Counted from the stretch's first letter, positions 14,804 through 22,929 are shown. The stretch is 29,734 bases of DNA from HK-STAS-PATE-2 sp035906575 (GCA_035906575.1 JAMIEW010000018.1:1-29734), one strand, 5' to 3'. Numbers and translations: made by a program. Notes: a model not told the origin generated them from the letters alone.

Positions 14804-15661
14804 TTACAGTTGAAATTTAAGTGGCCACTTTTCGTCCACATCAACGCGAAGCGCGAGGTGGATTTTTTCATTGGTTGCCGCTTCAAGCTCTTTGCGAGCG
14901 TCGATGCCGATTTGTTTAATCATCTTGGCGCTGCTGCCAATAATCATTTTCTTATAGCGCAACTCCGTTGTCCAGATAACGGCTTCGATATTCTTTTGTC
15001 CGCGTTCATTGGTATCGATATCAGTAACTTCGACATGCACCGAATACGGTAACTCTTTTTCAAGACGTAAAAACGTTTTTTCACGAATGAGTTCTTCAAG
15101 CCAAGTCTTGTGGCTCATGTCGGTAAACTGCATGTCCGGATAGTACGGGACACCTTCAGGAAGAAGGGTGAAGATGAGGTCGACCAAGGTATTCAAATCT
15201 TTGTGTTTGAGTGCTGAGAGTTCGACGGTTGCTTGTTGGCCAACATCGATGGTGCGCATCTGGTCAAAGAATGGGCGGTCTTCTGGGGCGAGATCCGTTT
15301 TGTTCACGATTAAAATAACCGGTACAGACGCTTTGCGTACGAGGCGCTGAATGGTCTCTTCTTCTTCGCCTGGCTCGCGTGTTGGGTCAACGACATAGAG
15401 TAATACGTCGATACCTTCGAGATGTTCGTGCACGGAGGCATTGAGCTTTTTTGATAGCGTGTCTTTTTTGCCTAAAAAGATGCCCGGCGTATCAACGAAG
15501 ACGATTTGGCCGCGCTGATCATGCAAGATACCGCGAATTGGTCGGCGTGTGGTTTGTGGTTTAGGTGTGACAATGGCGACCTTGCTGCTGACAAGGGCGT
15601 TTAAAAGGGAGGACTTGCCCACATTGGAGCGTCCTGCGAGTACCACGAATCCGGATTTCAT
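14804..15661 (-). CDS. era: GTPase Era
   Basis: The 285-residue product has the full set of GTPase motifs: G1 GRSNVGKS at residues 10-17, G2 around TTRRPI, G3 DTPG at 57-60, G4 NKTD at 120-123 and G5 SAL. A C-terminal KH domain follows, with IIGSSAKMIKQIG as the RNA-binding GxxG loop. Era binds the 3' end of 16S rRNA, including the anti-Shine-Dalgarno region, and helps 30S assembly. It starts 9 bases after the rlmD stop. Length is a little under the usual ~300. Confidence 0.97.
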   Translation of the reverse strand: MKSGFVVLAGRSNVGKSSLLNALVSSKVAIVTPKPQTTRRPIRGILHDQRGQIVFVDTPGIFLGKKDTLSKKLNASVHEHLEGIDVLLYVVDPTREPGEEEETIQRLVRKASVPVILIVNKTDLAPEDRPFFDQMRTIDVGQQATVELSALKHKDLNTLVDLIFTLLPEGVPYYPDMQFTDMSHKTWLEELIREKTFLRLEKELPYSVHVEVTDIDTNERGQKNIEAVIWTTELRYKKMIIGSSAKMIKQIGIDARKELEAATNEKIHLALRVDVDEKWPLKFQL

Positions 15662-15670
15662 AGGTGTATT

Positions 15671-17014
15671 TTACTTCTTTTTTAGCTTCACGACCAGCTC
15701 AACATGAGGGGTGTGCGGGAATAAATCAAAGGCTTGCACGCTTTGCACGTCGTAGACGCCTTTAAACTTCGTGAGCTCCTGCATCAAACGGTGATAATTA
15801 CACGAAACGTAAACCACATGTTCTGGTTTTTGATCGAGAACCATATTCAGCGCACGCGGATGTAAACCAGCACGAGGAGGATCAAGAATCACGACATCAG
15901 GCTGTTCATGGCTCCAGTCAAAGTCTTCAACCGGGCCGGCACCAAAGTCAGTGAGCTCAGCGACGTCATTGAGTGCGGCATTTTCTTTGGCGAGTTCAAT
16001 CGCGGCGGCATCAATCTCGTGACCGTATGATGAGACGCCTTGTTTGGCGAGAGCGATGGCAAAAAAACCGAGTCCGCAATAAAGGTCGAGGACGTGTTTT
16101 GGTTTTACCGCGCTCACATGCGCGAGGACGGCATTTTGCAAAACGCCTGCCATATCGGTATTGGTTTGAAAAAACGAGTTTGGGTGGATTTTATAACGCA
16201 CGCCATTCACTTCTTCAAAATGAAACGGATTGCCCTTCAAGCATGCCACTGACGTCACATAAGACAAGTCAGTGATGAGCGGATTCTCACCGATCAAAAG
16301 CGAGGTTGAAAGAGGGGAGAGGGCTTCACTGATGCGTTGACGTGCCGTTTCTGAAATCGCATTCAAATCTTTGACAACCAACATGACGAGGCGTTCGTTG
16401 GTGTTTTTACCAAGACGAATCACGACATAACGCATGTCGCCGGTTTCATGCTTAGCGTCCCAAGGCTTTAGGTGAAGCTCTTGCATGAGCTCGCGCACGA
16501 TCTCCAAAATCTTTGGCGACTCTTTGTCTAAAAGCAAACACTCCTTGATATCGATATAGCGATTCCATGAGCCGTATTCTTTGAGACCGATTTCATTCTT
16601 CCAGCCAATCGCATAGTCCATGCGATTGCGAAAGTAGAATTGTTCTGCTGAAGGCGTCACGTTTGCGACTCGTTCAGTGTGGCCGGCCTTGGTGAAGGCG
16701 CGGTTAATCATGTCGAGCTTGAGTTTGAGCTGAGCATCGTAAGAGAGCTGTTGCCATAAGCATCCCCCACAAACACCTGCATGAGGGCAGGGTGCATCGA
16801 CGCGGTCGGCCGAGGCTTTGGTGATGGTATCGATTTTACCGATCCATTCGCCTTTGTCGCGTTTGATAAACGCCGCATCAACCACATCGCCAGGAAACGC
16901 AAAAGGAATCACAACAGATTTCTCTGGTGATCCTGGGCGTTCAACGTTGTAGCGTCCTCGTCCTTTATCGTCGACATCTTCGATAGTGCCTTGCAGGCGG
17001 TCGCCGAATTTCAT
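15671..17014 (-). CDS. rlmD: 23S rRNA (uracil-5-)-methyltransferase, RlmD/RumA type
   Basis: The 447-residue product has an N-terminal TRAM domain (~1-65) and four cysteines for a 4Fe-4S cluster: C76, C82 and C85 in CPHAGVCGGC, and C159. A SAM-binding methyltransferase domain has DLYCGLGFFAI at 310-320 and DPPRAGL at 378-384, with the catalytic Cys at 405 in VSCN. It methylates uracil C5, probably in 23S rRNA. The related TrmA acts on tRNA U54, but the cluster and TRAM domain point to the RlmC/RlmD group. It heads the operon rlmD-era-hypothetical. Confidence 0.9.
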   Translation of the reverse strand: MKFGDRLQGTIEDVDDKGRGRYNVERPGSPEKSVVIPFAFPGDVVDAAFIKRDKGEWIGKIDTITKASADRVDAPCPHAGVCGGCLWQQLSYDAQLKLKLDMINRAFTKAGHTERVANVTPSAEQFYFRNRMDYAIGWKNEIGLKEYGSWNRYIDIKECLLLDKESPKILEIVRELMQELHLKPWDAKHETGDMRYVVIRLGKNTNERLVMLVVKDLNAISETARQRISEALSPLSTSLLIGENPLITDLSYVTSVACLKGNPFHFEEVNGVRYKIHPNSFFQTNTDMAGVLQNAVLAHVSAVKPKHVLDLYCGLGFFAIALAKQGVSSYGHEIDAAAIELAKENAALNDVAELTDFGAGPVEDFDWSHEQPDVVILDPPRAGLHPRALNMVLDQKPEHVVYVSCNYHRLMQELTKFKGVYDVQSVQAFDLFPHTPHVELVVKLKKK

Positions 17015-17078
17015 GCCCCCATTTCCTCATGTTTTGGCATTAAAAGCAAGCTGAAGAGATTTTTGAGAAAATAAAAAT

Positions 17079-17134
17079 GGGACCCTGCCTGCCACGCCAC
17101 GGAGGTGTATGGCTAGTCTGGCTGGCAGGGTCCC
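17079..17134 (-). terminator. Long terminator hairpin with an ACCUCC loop
   Basis: On the minus strand GGGACCCTGCC and GGCAGGGTCCC form an 11-bp perfect stem around a 34-base loop, followed by ATTTTTATTTTCT. Inside the loop a second small stem (GCCAT with GTGGC) presents ACCTCC, which is the anti-Shine-Dalgarno core. It ends the small gene at 17184-17372. Confidence 0.8.
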
Positions 17135-17139
17135 GGGAG

Positions 17140-17177
17140 AGTCGTCTCTCACGAAAGGAAGAAAGCAAGAGACGACT
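17140..17177 (-). ncRNA. Second hairpin in the 3' region of the small gene
   Basis: AGTCGTCTCT and AGAGACGACT form a perfect 10-bp stem with an 18-base loop. On the minus strand the loop is pyrimidine-rich (CTTTCTTCCTTTCG). It begins 7 bases after the stop codon and is followed at once by the long terminator hairpin. Whether this is a functional RNA or just 3' untranslated structure is not known. Confidence 0.5.
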
Positions 17178-17183
17178 ATGAGG

Positions 17184-17372
17184 TCAGAGAAGACAGGCGG
17201 CGGGCTTTTGGCCGGCGTTGCGCATCTCCATGAGTGCGTCCTGGAGGCTGGTATCGTAACCAGTCAGGTACTCTTGATTGCTGGTGTCTTGAGCGGATAG
17301 GCCGCTCGAGGCATCGTACTCACCTTGTTGATAGGGTGTACGACCGCCACTGCAATGGACGGTTTGGTCCAT
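17184..17372 (-). CDS. Private small protein (62 residues)
   Basis: The product is polar, Gln/Ser/Gly-rich and has no membrane segment. It is not recognised. It is supported by a near-perfect AAAGGAG nine bases before its ATG (17372), a TTGACA-N17-TAGTTT promoter and a strong terminator. Its mRNA would carry a 5' leader of about 37 bases and an almost 100-base structured 3' region, large for such a small gene. The RNA itself may be part of the function. Confidence 0.75.
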   Translation of the reverse strand: MDQTVHCSGGRTPYQQGEYDASSGLSAQDTSNQEYLTGYDTSLQDALMEMRNAGQKPAACLL

Positions 17373-17415
17373 GTGAACTCCTTTTGTCCGATCAGTTGGT
17401 CACGGAACTACTTAG

Positions 17416-17444
17416 AAACTAACAGAGGATGAAGATATTGTCAA
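17416..17444 (-). promoter_or_regulatory. Promoter of the 62-residue protein gene
   Basis: On the minus strand TTGACA (17444-17439), 17 bases, and TAGTTT (17421-17416). The -35 overlaps the -35 of the divergent TrmH promoter by five bases. Confidence 0.55.
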
Positions 17445-17466
17445 TATAATACACTTAGGCTAGGCT
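17438..17466 (+). promoter_or_regulatory. Promoter of the SpoU methyltransferase gene
   Basis: TTGTCA (17438-17443), 17 bases, and TAGGCT (17461-17466), seven bases before the ATG at 17474, so leaderless transcription is likely. A TATAAT at 17445-17450 is an alternative -10 but has no matching -35. Confidence 0.5.
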
Positions 17467-17473
17467 CTCGCCC

Positions 17474-17932
17474 ATGCGAGAACTCCATCTGATTGCCCAT
17501 GATATCCGTTCTTGTGAGAACGTCGGCGCCCTCTTTAGAACGGCGGATGCGCTCGGCGTCCACAAAATTTGGCTAACAGGCTATACCCCAGCACCACCGG
17601 ATCCAAAAATTGCCAAAACCGCGCTCGGTGCAGAAACGTCGGTGGCGTTTGAAAAACACGAAGATCTTGAGATTGTCTTAAAAAAGCTCGAAGAGCAGGG
17701 GATTGTTTTGGTTGGACTCGAGCTTGGTGCGAATGCCGTCAATCTCGCGACCTATGCGGCCCCAGATAAGCTCGCACTTTTACTTGGGACAGAAACAACG
17801 GGTATCCCGCCATCCCTGATTGAGCGCTGCGATCACCTGATTCAGATCCCCATGAAGGGCATCAAAGAGTCGATGAACGTCACCATTGCGGCGGCGATTG
17901 CCAGTTATGCTATCCTCAACCAAGCGCTATGA
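17474..17932 (+). CDS. SpoU/TrmH-family RNA 2'-O-methyltransferase
   Basis: The 152-residue product is a minimal SPOUT domain with the three family motifs: NVGALFRTADALG near residue 16, LLLGTETTGIP near 106 and IPMKGIKESMNVTIAAAIA near 129. The knot-forming C-terminus binds SAM. It lacks the N-terminal substrate-binding extension of larger TrmH or RlmB proteins, as in TrmL-type enzymes. The target RNA cannot be told. Its stop overlaps the next start (ATGA), so it is coupled to the glycosyltransferase. Confidence 0.92.
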   Translation: MRELHLIAHDIRSCENVGALFRTADALGVHKIWLTGYTPAPPDPKIAKTALGAETSVAFEKHEDLEIVLKKLEEQGIVLVGLELGANAVNLATYAAPDKLALLLGTETTGIPPSLIERCDHLIQIPMKGIKESMNVTIAAAIASYAILNQAL

Positions 17933-18654
17933 AGCTCAGTATCGTAATACCGGTAAAAAATGAAGAGCTCGAATTGCCCGAGCAGCTCAAAGCCTTGAAC
18001 GCGCAAACGATTGGCGCTGATTGTGAGCGTATTGTTGCTGACGCATTTTCAACCGATCGCACACGTGAGATTGCTTTGTCTTTGGGTGCACGCGTCGTTG
18101 ATGGCGGTATGCCAGGCCCAGGGCGCAATCGAGGCGCTGCTGTTGCGGTAGGTGAATGGATTCTTTTTATGGACGCTGACGCACGTCCTTCTTCTGATAC
18201 GTGGCTCGAAAACTGTTTGAAAGAATTGGATGAACGAAAACTGGATCACGCGACGTGTGATTTGAAACCGCTTTCAGACAAGCTTATTGATCGCGTCTAT
18301 CATCGTGTCTATAATTTTTTCACGCATCTCACGGCAAAGCGCACGCCGCATGCACCGGGCAGTTGTATTTTTGTGAAGCGCGCCGCCTTTGAAGCGGTTG
18401 GTGGTTTTGATGAGTCGGTGATTTTTGCCGAAGACATGGAACTAGTACAACGCCTCGCAAAACGCGGGTATGTGTTTGGGATTTTATCCGCTGGGCCTGT
18501 TTTGGTGTCCGTACGTCGTTTGGTAAAAGATGGTTATTTTACTACCGCCTACCGCTATATCGTCACGGAGTTGTATATGCAGTTCAAAGGTCCGGTGCGC
18601 ACGCCACTATTTGATTATCGCTTTTCTCATTTCTTCGACAAAACAAAACACTAA
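17929..18654 (+). CDS. Family 2 glycosyltransferase
   Basis: The 241-residue product has the GT-A fold signals: SIVIPVKNEE at the start, GRNRGAAVA near 66-74, DADAR at 82-86 as the metal-binding DxD, and EDMELVQRL as the acceptor-side ED motif. One short hydrophobic segment lies near the C-terminus (GILSAGPVLVSV), so it may associate with the membrane. It probably transfers a sugar from a nucleotide donor to a lipid or surface polymer. It overlaps the SpoU gene by 4 bases and precedes the Rieske gene by 1 base. Confidence 0.93.
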   Translation: MKLSIVIPVKNEELELPEQLKALNAQTIGADCERIVADAFSTDRTREIALSLGARVVDGGMPGPGRNRGAAVAVGEWILFMDADARPSSDTWLENCLKELDERKLDHATCDLKPLSDKLIDRVYHRVYNFFTHLTAKRTPHAPGSCIFVKRAAFEAVGGFDESVIFAEDMELVQRLAKRGYVFGILSAGPVLVSVRRLVKDGYFTTAYRYIVTELYMQFKGPVRTPLFDYRFSHFFDKTKH

Positions 18655-18655
18655 T

Positions 18656-18994
18656 ATGCCGAGACTTATACCGCTCGGCGCTTTGAGTGAATGGAAAGAA
18701 GGGGAGACAAAGACCATGTCGCTGTATCCCGGCGCAAAAGGCATCGCCATCCGCAAAGGTGGCAAGATTTTGGCGTATCGCAATGCGTGTACGCATATGG
18801 GGGGTCCGCTTAAATCGTGCGGTGATAATCGCTTTCGTTGCGAATGGCATTTTGCTGAATTCAACGCTTCAACGGGCGAAGCAGAAAAAGGCCAAGCGCC
18901 TCCGGGGAGTTTTTTGACCAAGGTTGAGACGGTATTAAAGGATGATGGGATTGTGTATGCCTTGGTAGATCTACCGATTGATCCTTTTGCCTGA
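18656..18994 (+). CDS. Stand-alone Rieske [2Fe-2S] protein
   Basis: The 112-residue product has the Rieske ligands in CTHMGGPL and CEWHFAEF (two Cys and two His), 15 residues apart, within a single small domain. This matches ferredoxin-type Rieske proteins rather than respiratory subunits, which have an anchor and a disulfide. Partners are unknown. An electron-donor role for an oxygenase or a redox-sensing role are both possible. The start at 18656 is one base after the glycosyltransferase stop. Confidence 0.93.
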   Translation: MPRLIPLGALSEWKEGETKTMSLYPGAKGIAIRKGGKILAYRNACTHMGGPLKSCGDNRFRCEWHFAEFNASTGEAEKGQAPPGSFLTKVETVLKDDGIVYALVDLPIDPFA

Positions 18995-19000
18995 TAGAAT
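18992..19000 (+). promoter_or_regulatory. Extended -10 promoter (TGA-TAGAAT) of murJ
   Basis: The TGA stop of the Rieske gene is also the TGN of the extended -10. TAGAAT ends six bases before the murJ ATG. Confidence 0.6.
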
Positions 19001-19006
19001 AGCGCT

Positions 19007-20632
19007 ATGATTCAGTGGATTAAGAAGCTGTGGAACAAAGAATCGGGAGGTTTGACCGCGGCCGCGATCATTATTGGTGTTTCGTCGGCGGGTTCGCGTG
19101 TTTTGGGTGTGGTGCGTGACCGAGTGCTCGCGTCGATTTTTGGCGCAGGTCATGAACTTGATTTGTATTATGCCGCCTTTCGTTTGCCGGACACGGTGTA
19201 TACCTTGCTTATCATCGGCGCCCTTTCAGCCGGATTCATCCCCGTTTTTGCCGAGACGATAGAGAAGCATGGCAAAGAACAAGCGAAAAAGCTCGTCTCA
19301 CAGCTCTTGGTTGTTGTTGGTGTGATTTTATTGGTTGCGGCTGTCGGGATCGTGATCACGGCGCCAATGCTTTTGCCGTGGATTTTCCCCTCCTTCAAGG
19401 GTGAGTATTTGGAGCAATTGGTTTTTTTGACGCGTATCATGGCACTCTCGCCGTTTTTGCTTGGGTTATCATCAGTTGCGGGCGGTGTTTTGCAAGTAAC
19501 TAAACGGTATGTCGCTTTTGCGGTTGCGCCGATGCTCTATAATATCGGTATCATTATCGGTGCTGGTTTTTTTGGCGAACAGTACGGTATTCAGGCCGTT
19601 GCCTGGGGTGTGATCGCGGGGGCATTCGCCCATGCGGCTTCACAGTTGGTGGCGATTAGCTCGATGGGTTTTGTGGGTTTTGAGCGATTTCGTGGTTTTG
19701 CGAAGGGGCTTAAGCAGATTCTGCAGCTCATGGGTCCACGTATTTTGGGGCTTGGTGTCTCGCAATTTAGTCTTACCGTCTTATTGTCGATTGCCGCGTT
19801 TACGGGCGCGGGCTCGGTGAGTGCATTGCAGTTTGCGACAAATCTTCAGAGTTTCCCTCTTGGAGTCTTTGGTTTGTCTTTGGCGATGGCGGCATTCCCG
19901 CTTCTCTCGCAGTCCTATGCAAAAGAAGAGTTTGAATCTTTTCGCAAAACGTTTTCATCCGCGACACGCCAAATCTTTTTCTTCTTATTACCTTCGACCG
20001 CAATCTTCTTTCTCTTGCGTGCGCAGATTGTGCGTTTGGTCTTAGGGCAGGGGAGATTTGATTGGACGGATACCATTCTCACCGCGGATATTTTGGGTTA
20101 CCTCGCATTCGCCTTGGTAGCGCAGGCATTAATCCCGCTTTTTGCTCGCGCCTTTTATTCGATGCAAAATACGTGGTTGCCGTTTTTGGTTGGACTCTTT
20201 GGCGAAGCGTTCACGATTTTTTGTGCATGGACCTTTCGCGAAGAGCTTGGGTCGATTGGGATCGCGATTGCCATCGCCGTCGGTTCTTGGATTCAACTTC
20301 TTTTGCATGCCTTTCTCTTGCGTCGTACGTTTGGCAAATATGCCAAAGGTGATTCGTTTGTGTCGGCGTATAAGACCACAGTCGCGACGATTGCGTTTTG
20401 TGTTGCTGGGTTTCCCGTTCGTGAATATCTGGGTACGATTTTCCCCCTTCGAACCGTCTGGCAATTAGCTCTTCAAGCCGGTGGAACCTTATTGGCGGGC
20501 GGTTTGGCCTTCTTCATTGTCGCGAACTTAGTGAAGTCCGAAGAGCTGGCTGAACTCGTCCAAACCGTCAAACGCCGTCTCTGGAAGCGCGTAGGGTCCA
20601 AGAATCTGGATGAAGAAGGTATTTTGTTATAA
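19007..20632 (+). CDS. murJ: Lipid II flippase MurJ (MviN)
   Basis: The 541-residue product has about fourteen membrane helices and the MurJ signature SAGSRVLGVVRDRVLASIFGAG in the first helix and loop, followed by DLYYAAFRLPDTVYTLL. MurJ moves lipid II across the cytoplasmic membrane for peptidoglycan synthesis. Its presence implies that the cell builds its own wall. Transcription probably starts at or near its own ATG. The lepA promoter overlaps the stop codon. Confidence 0.96.
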   Translation: MIQWIKKLWNKESGGLTAAAIIIGVSSAGSRVLGVVRDRVLASIFGAGHELDLYYAAFRLPDTVYTLLIIGALSAGFIPVFAETIEKHGKEQAKKLVSQLLVVVGVILLVAAVGIVITAPMLLPWIFPSFKGEYLEQLVFLTRIMALSPFLLGLSSVAGGVLQVTKRYVAFAVAPMLYNIGIIIGAGFFGEQYGIQAVAWGVIAGAFAHAASQLVAISSMGFVGFERFRGFAKGLKQILQLMGPRILGLGVSQFSLTVLLSIAAFTGAGSVSALQFATNLQSFPLGVFGLSLAMAAFPLLSQSYAKEEFESFRKTFSSATRQIFFFLLPSTAIFFLLRAQIVRLVLGQGRFDWTDTILTADILGYLAFALVAQALIPLFARAFYSMQNTWLPFLVGLFGEAFTIFCAWTFREELGSIGIAIAIAVGSWIQLLLHAFLLRRTFGKYAKGDSFVSAYKTTVATIAFCVAGFPVREYLGTIFPLRTVWQLALQAGGTLLAGGLAFFIVANLVKSEELAELVQTVKRRLWKRVGSKNLDEEGILL

Positions 20633-20633
20633 T
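20625..20633 (+). promoter_or_regulatory. Extended -10 promoter (TGT-TATAAT) of lepA
   Basis: A consensus TATAAT with upstream TGT at the murJ stop. Transcription would start near 20639-20641, giving lepA a leader of about 38 bases. This is the longest leader among the housekeeping genes here. Confidence 0.65.
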
Positions 20634-20638
20634 CCCTA

Positions 20639-20665
20639 ATGGACACTGCCTCATTTTTCACGTAG
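20639..20665 (+). other. Possible leaderless upstream reading frame (MDTASFFT)
   Basis: ATG at 20639, five bases after the -10, opens an eight-codon frame that ends at TAG (20663-20665), 12 bases before the lepA ATG. If the mRNA starts at this A it would be translated without a leader and could feed ribosomes to lepA. It may also be chance. Confidence 0.3.
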
Positions 20666-20677
20666 AGTCGGCCACAA

Positions 20678-22477
20678 ATGGACCAGAACCGCATTCGCAA
20701 TTTTTGCATCATTGCCCATATCGACCACGGCAAATCGACCCTCTCGGATCGATTACTTGAAGTTACGGGGACGATTGAAAAGCGCAAGATGAAAGACCAA
20801 GCGCTCGACACCATGGACCTTGAGCGTGAGCGCGGTATCACCATCAAACTTCAGCCGGCGCGCATGCGCTATACGGCCAAAGATGGCATCGAATACGAAC
20901 TTAATCTCATCGATACGCCTGGCCACGTTGATTTTACCTACGAAGTTTCACGTTCACTTGCCGCTGTTGAAGGCGCGATTCTTTTGGTGGATGCGACGCA
21001 AGGCGTACAAGCACAAACCATCGCCAACCTCTATCTCGCGATGGAGCAGGATCTCGTGATTATCCCGGTGCTCAACAAAATTGATTTACCAAATGCCGAT
21101 GTTGAGAAACGTGCCAATGAACTCATGCAACTCATTGGTTGCAAGCGTGAAGAAATTTTTACCGCATCTGGCAAAACCGGCGAGGGCGTGCCAACTATTC
21201 TTGAAGAAGTGATTCGTCAGGTGCCTTCACCACGTGGTGATCGCGACAAGCCATTTCGTGCTGTTATTTTTGATTCAAAGTACGATGATTACCAAGGTGT
21301 GATCGCTTTTGTGCGTTGTATGGATGGTAAGCTCGAGAAAACCGCCAAGATCCACTTCATCGCCACCGATGGTGATGGTGAAGCGCTTGAAATCGGTTAT
21401 CTCAAACCTGACCGCGTTGTTTCGGGTGTGATTGAAGCGGGTGATATTGGGTATGTAGTGACCGGTCTCAAAGAGATTGAATACGTTCGTGTTGGTGATA
21501 CCATCACCGTCCCGCATTCTGGTGTTGAGGCGTTGCCTGGTTATAAAGAAGTGCATCCAATGGTGTATGCCGGTATCTTTCCTGAAGAAGGCAATGAGTA
21601 TGAGCGTTTGCGCGATGCGATGTTGAAGTTAAAGTTGAATGACGCCGCACTTGTCTTTGAGCCAGAACATTCAAAAGCCCTTGGCTTTGGCTTTAGAGCC
21701 GGTATGTTGGGGATGTTGCATCTTGAAATCGTTCAAGAACGTTTGTCGCGTGAATTCAATATGGACGTTGTCATCACGACGCCGTCGGTAGGTTATGAAA
21801 TCACCAAAACCGATGGTACCGAAATGCTCGTTAAATCTCCGGCAGAGTTTTTAGATCGTTCGCGTATTCAAGAAACCCGCGAGCCATGGGTAAAAGTCGA
21901 TATTCTTTGTCCAAAAGACTATATGGGCAATGTCATGGCACTCGTCCAAGACCGTCGAGGTCTGTATAAGAACACGCAGTATCTTGATGTGACGCGTGCG
22001 CTTTTGTCGTATGAAATCCCACTCGCTTCAGTGATTGTGGATTTTCATGACAAATTAAAAGGTGTTACGGCCGGGTATGCTTCGATGAACTACGAATTCA
22101 TGGACTATCGCGCTTCTGAAATCGTGCGTCTCGATATTCATGTCGCCGAAGAACCCTCTGAAGCCCTCGCGACGCTTTTGCATGAAAGCGAAGCCTATCG
22201 CCGTGGCAAAGAAATCGTCGAAGTCCTTAAAGAAGAATTGCCTCGCGCTCAATTCGCCATCAAGTTGCAAGCCTGCGTTGGTGCAAAGATTATTGCCTCA
22301 GAACGCATCGCTCCATTTCGCAAAGATGTGACGGGGGGTCTCTATGGAGGTGATGCGACACGCAAGATGAAAGTCCTTGAAAAACAGAAGAAGGGTAAAA
22401 AGCGTATGCTTGAGCATAGCAAGGGCACGGTTGAGATCCCGCCGGACACCTTTATCAAAGTACTACGAAGAGGGTAG
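20678..22477 (+). CDS. lepA: Elongation factor 4 (LepA)
   Basis: The 599-residue product is full length. The G domain has AHIDHGKSTL near residue 11, the switch region ERERGITIK, DTPGHVDF and NKIDLP. Domains II, III and V follow, then the LepA-specific C-terminal domain starting near 480 and ending with KGKKRMLEHSKGTVEIP. LepA acts on the ribosome, where it is linked to back-translocation and 30S assembly. No Shine-Dalgarno precedes the ATG. The leader holds a possible upstream frame. Confidence 0.97.
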   Translation: MDQNRIRNFCIIAHIDHGKSTLSDRLLEVTGTIEKRKMKDQALDTMDLERERGITIKLQPARMRYTAKDGIEYELNLIDTPGHVDFTYEVSRSLAAVEGAILLVDATQGVQAQTIANLYLAMEQDLVIIPVLNKIDLPNADVEKRANELMQLIGCKREEIFTASGKTGEGVPTILEEVIRQVPSPRGDRDKPFRAVIFDSKYDDYQGVIAFVRCMDGKLEKTAKIHFIATDGDGEALEIGYLKPDRVVSGVIEAGDIGYVVTGLKEIEYVRVGDTITVPHSGVEALPGYKEVHPMVYAGIFPEEGNEYERLRDAMLKLKLNDAALVFEPEHSKALGFGFRAGMLGMLHLEIVQERLSREFNMDVVITTPSVGYEITKTDGTEMLVKSPAEFLDRSRIQETREPWVKVDILCPKDYMGNVMALVQDRRGLYKNTQYLDVTRALLSYEIPLASVIVDFHDKLKGVTAGYASMNYEFMDYRASEIVRLDIHVAEEPSEALATLLHESEAYRRGKEIVEVLKEELPRAQFAIKLQACVGAKIIASERIAPFRKDVTGGLYGGDATRKMKVLEKQKKGKKRMLEHSKGTVEIPPDTFIKVLRRG

Positions 22478-22480
22478 AAT
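22475..22480 (+). promoter_or_regulatory. -10 element over the lepA stop codon
   Basis: TAGAAT (the TAG is the lepA stop) lies 10 bases before the ATG at 22491. Confidence 0.45.
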
Positions 22481-22490
22481 CAGTATCAAT

Positions 22491-22601
22491 ATGAATACCA
22501 ACAATCTCCAAAACCGCCGCCGCGTCGCAATGAAGATCTTCGCCGGCTTCGTCGCCTTTATCACTGTTATGATGATGGTGGCACCGTTTGCGCAGTATTA
22601 A
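22491..22601 (+). CDS. Small single-pass membrane peptide (36 residues)
   Basis: The peptide begins with a polar, Arg-rich stretch (MNTNNLQNRRRVAMK) and continues as one helix of about 18 hydrophobic residues (IFAGFVAFITVMMMVAPF). Positive residues before the helix predict an N-in topology. It follows the lepA stop by 13 bases, has its own -10, and a terminator follows 24 bases after its stop. This supports a real gene. Function is unknown. Confidence 0.7.
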   Translation: MNTNNLQNRRRVAMKIFAGFVAFITVMMMVAPFAQY

Positions 22602-22624
22602 ATCGATTGACACTTGAGTAATTC

Positions 22625-22652
22625 AGTGGCACCTTAGAGGTGCCACTTTTCG
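22625..22652 (+). terminator. Rho-independent terminator
   Basis: AGTGGCACCT and AGGTGCCACT form a 10-bp stem with the three-base loop TAG, then TTTCGTT. It follows the 36-residue peptide gene. A second weak hairpin (TTTCGTT with AACGAAA) directly follows and overlaps its T-run. Confidence 0.85.
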
Positions 22653-22682
22653 TTCAAAAAACGAAAGAAAGGAGTGCTACAG

Positions 22683-22929
22683 ATGAAACAGGATGGAGTA
22701 GACAGCGACTCGATCAGTGACTCAGCCAAGGGCTGGTGAACCATGGATGATCGGTGACATGAACACCCATCAAGAACCTCAAGCGCCTAACAAGCGCACT
22801 CGTGAGTTCACCCTGCAGGCTCAGCTCAACCTGAGCGCCACCGGTGCAGCGCTGGCAAAGCGCAACGAGGACCTCGATGAACTCGACCGCATCGCTCGAG
22901 GGGAGGATCCTCCCGACAACGAAGACTAG
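22683..22929 (+). pseudogene. Small private gene, probably frameshifted
   Basis: An excellent AAAGGAG seven bases upstream fixes the ATG at 22683. This frame ends after 18 codons (MKQDGVDSDSISDSAKGW). A +1 frame overlaps it from 22717 and runs to 22929 as a polar, acidic protein (including NKRTREFTLQAQLNLSAT and DLDELDRIARGEDPP). That frame has no ribosome binding site before its own ATG at 22759. Together they would give about 82 residues. A single-base error, a real mutation or a programmed frameshift would all explain this. The protein is not recognised. Confidence 0.5.

Noticed and set aside
17109..17300. Plus-strand small frame opposite the 62-residue protein gene
   Set aside because: The minus strand has the AAAGGAG, promoter and terminator with a T-run. 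The plus-strand frame starts inside the terminator hairpin.
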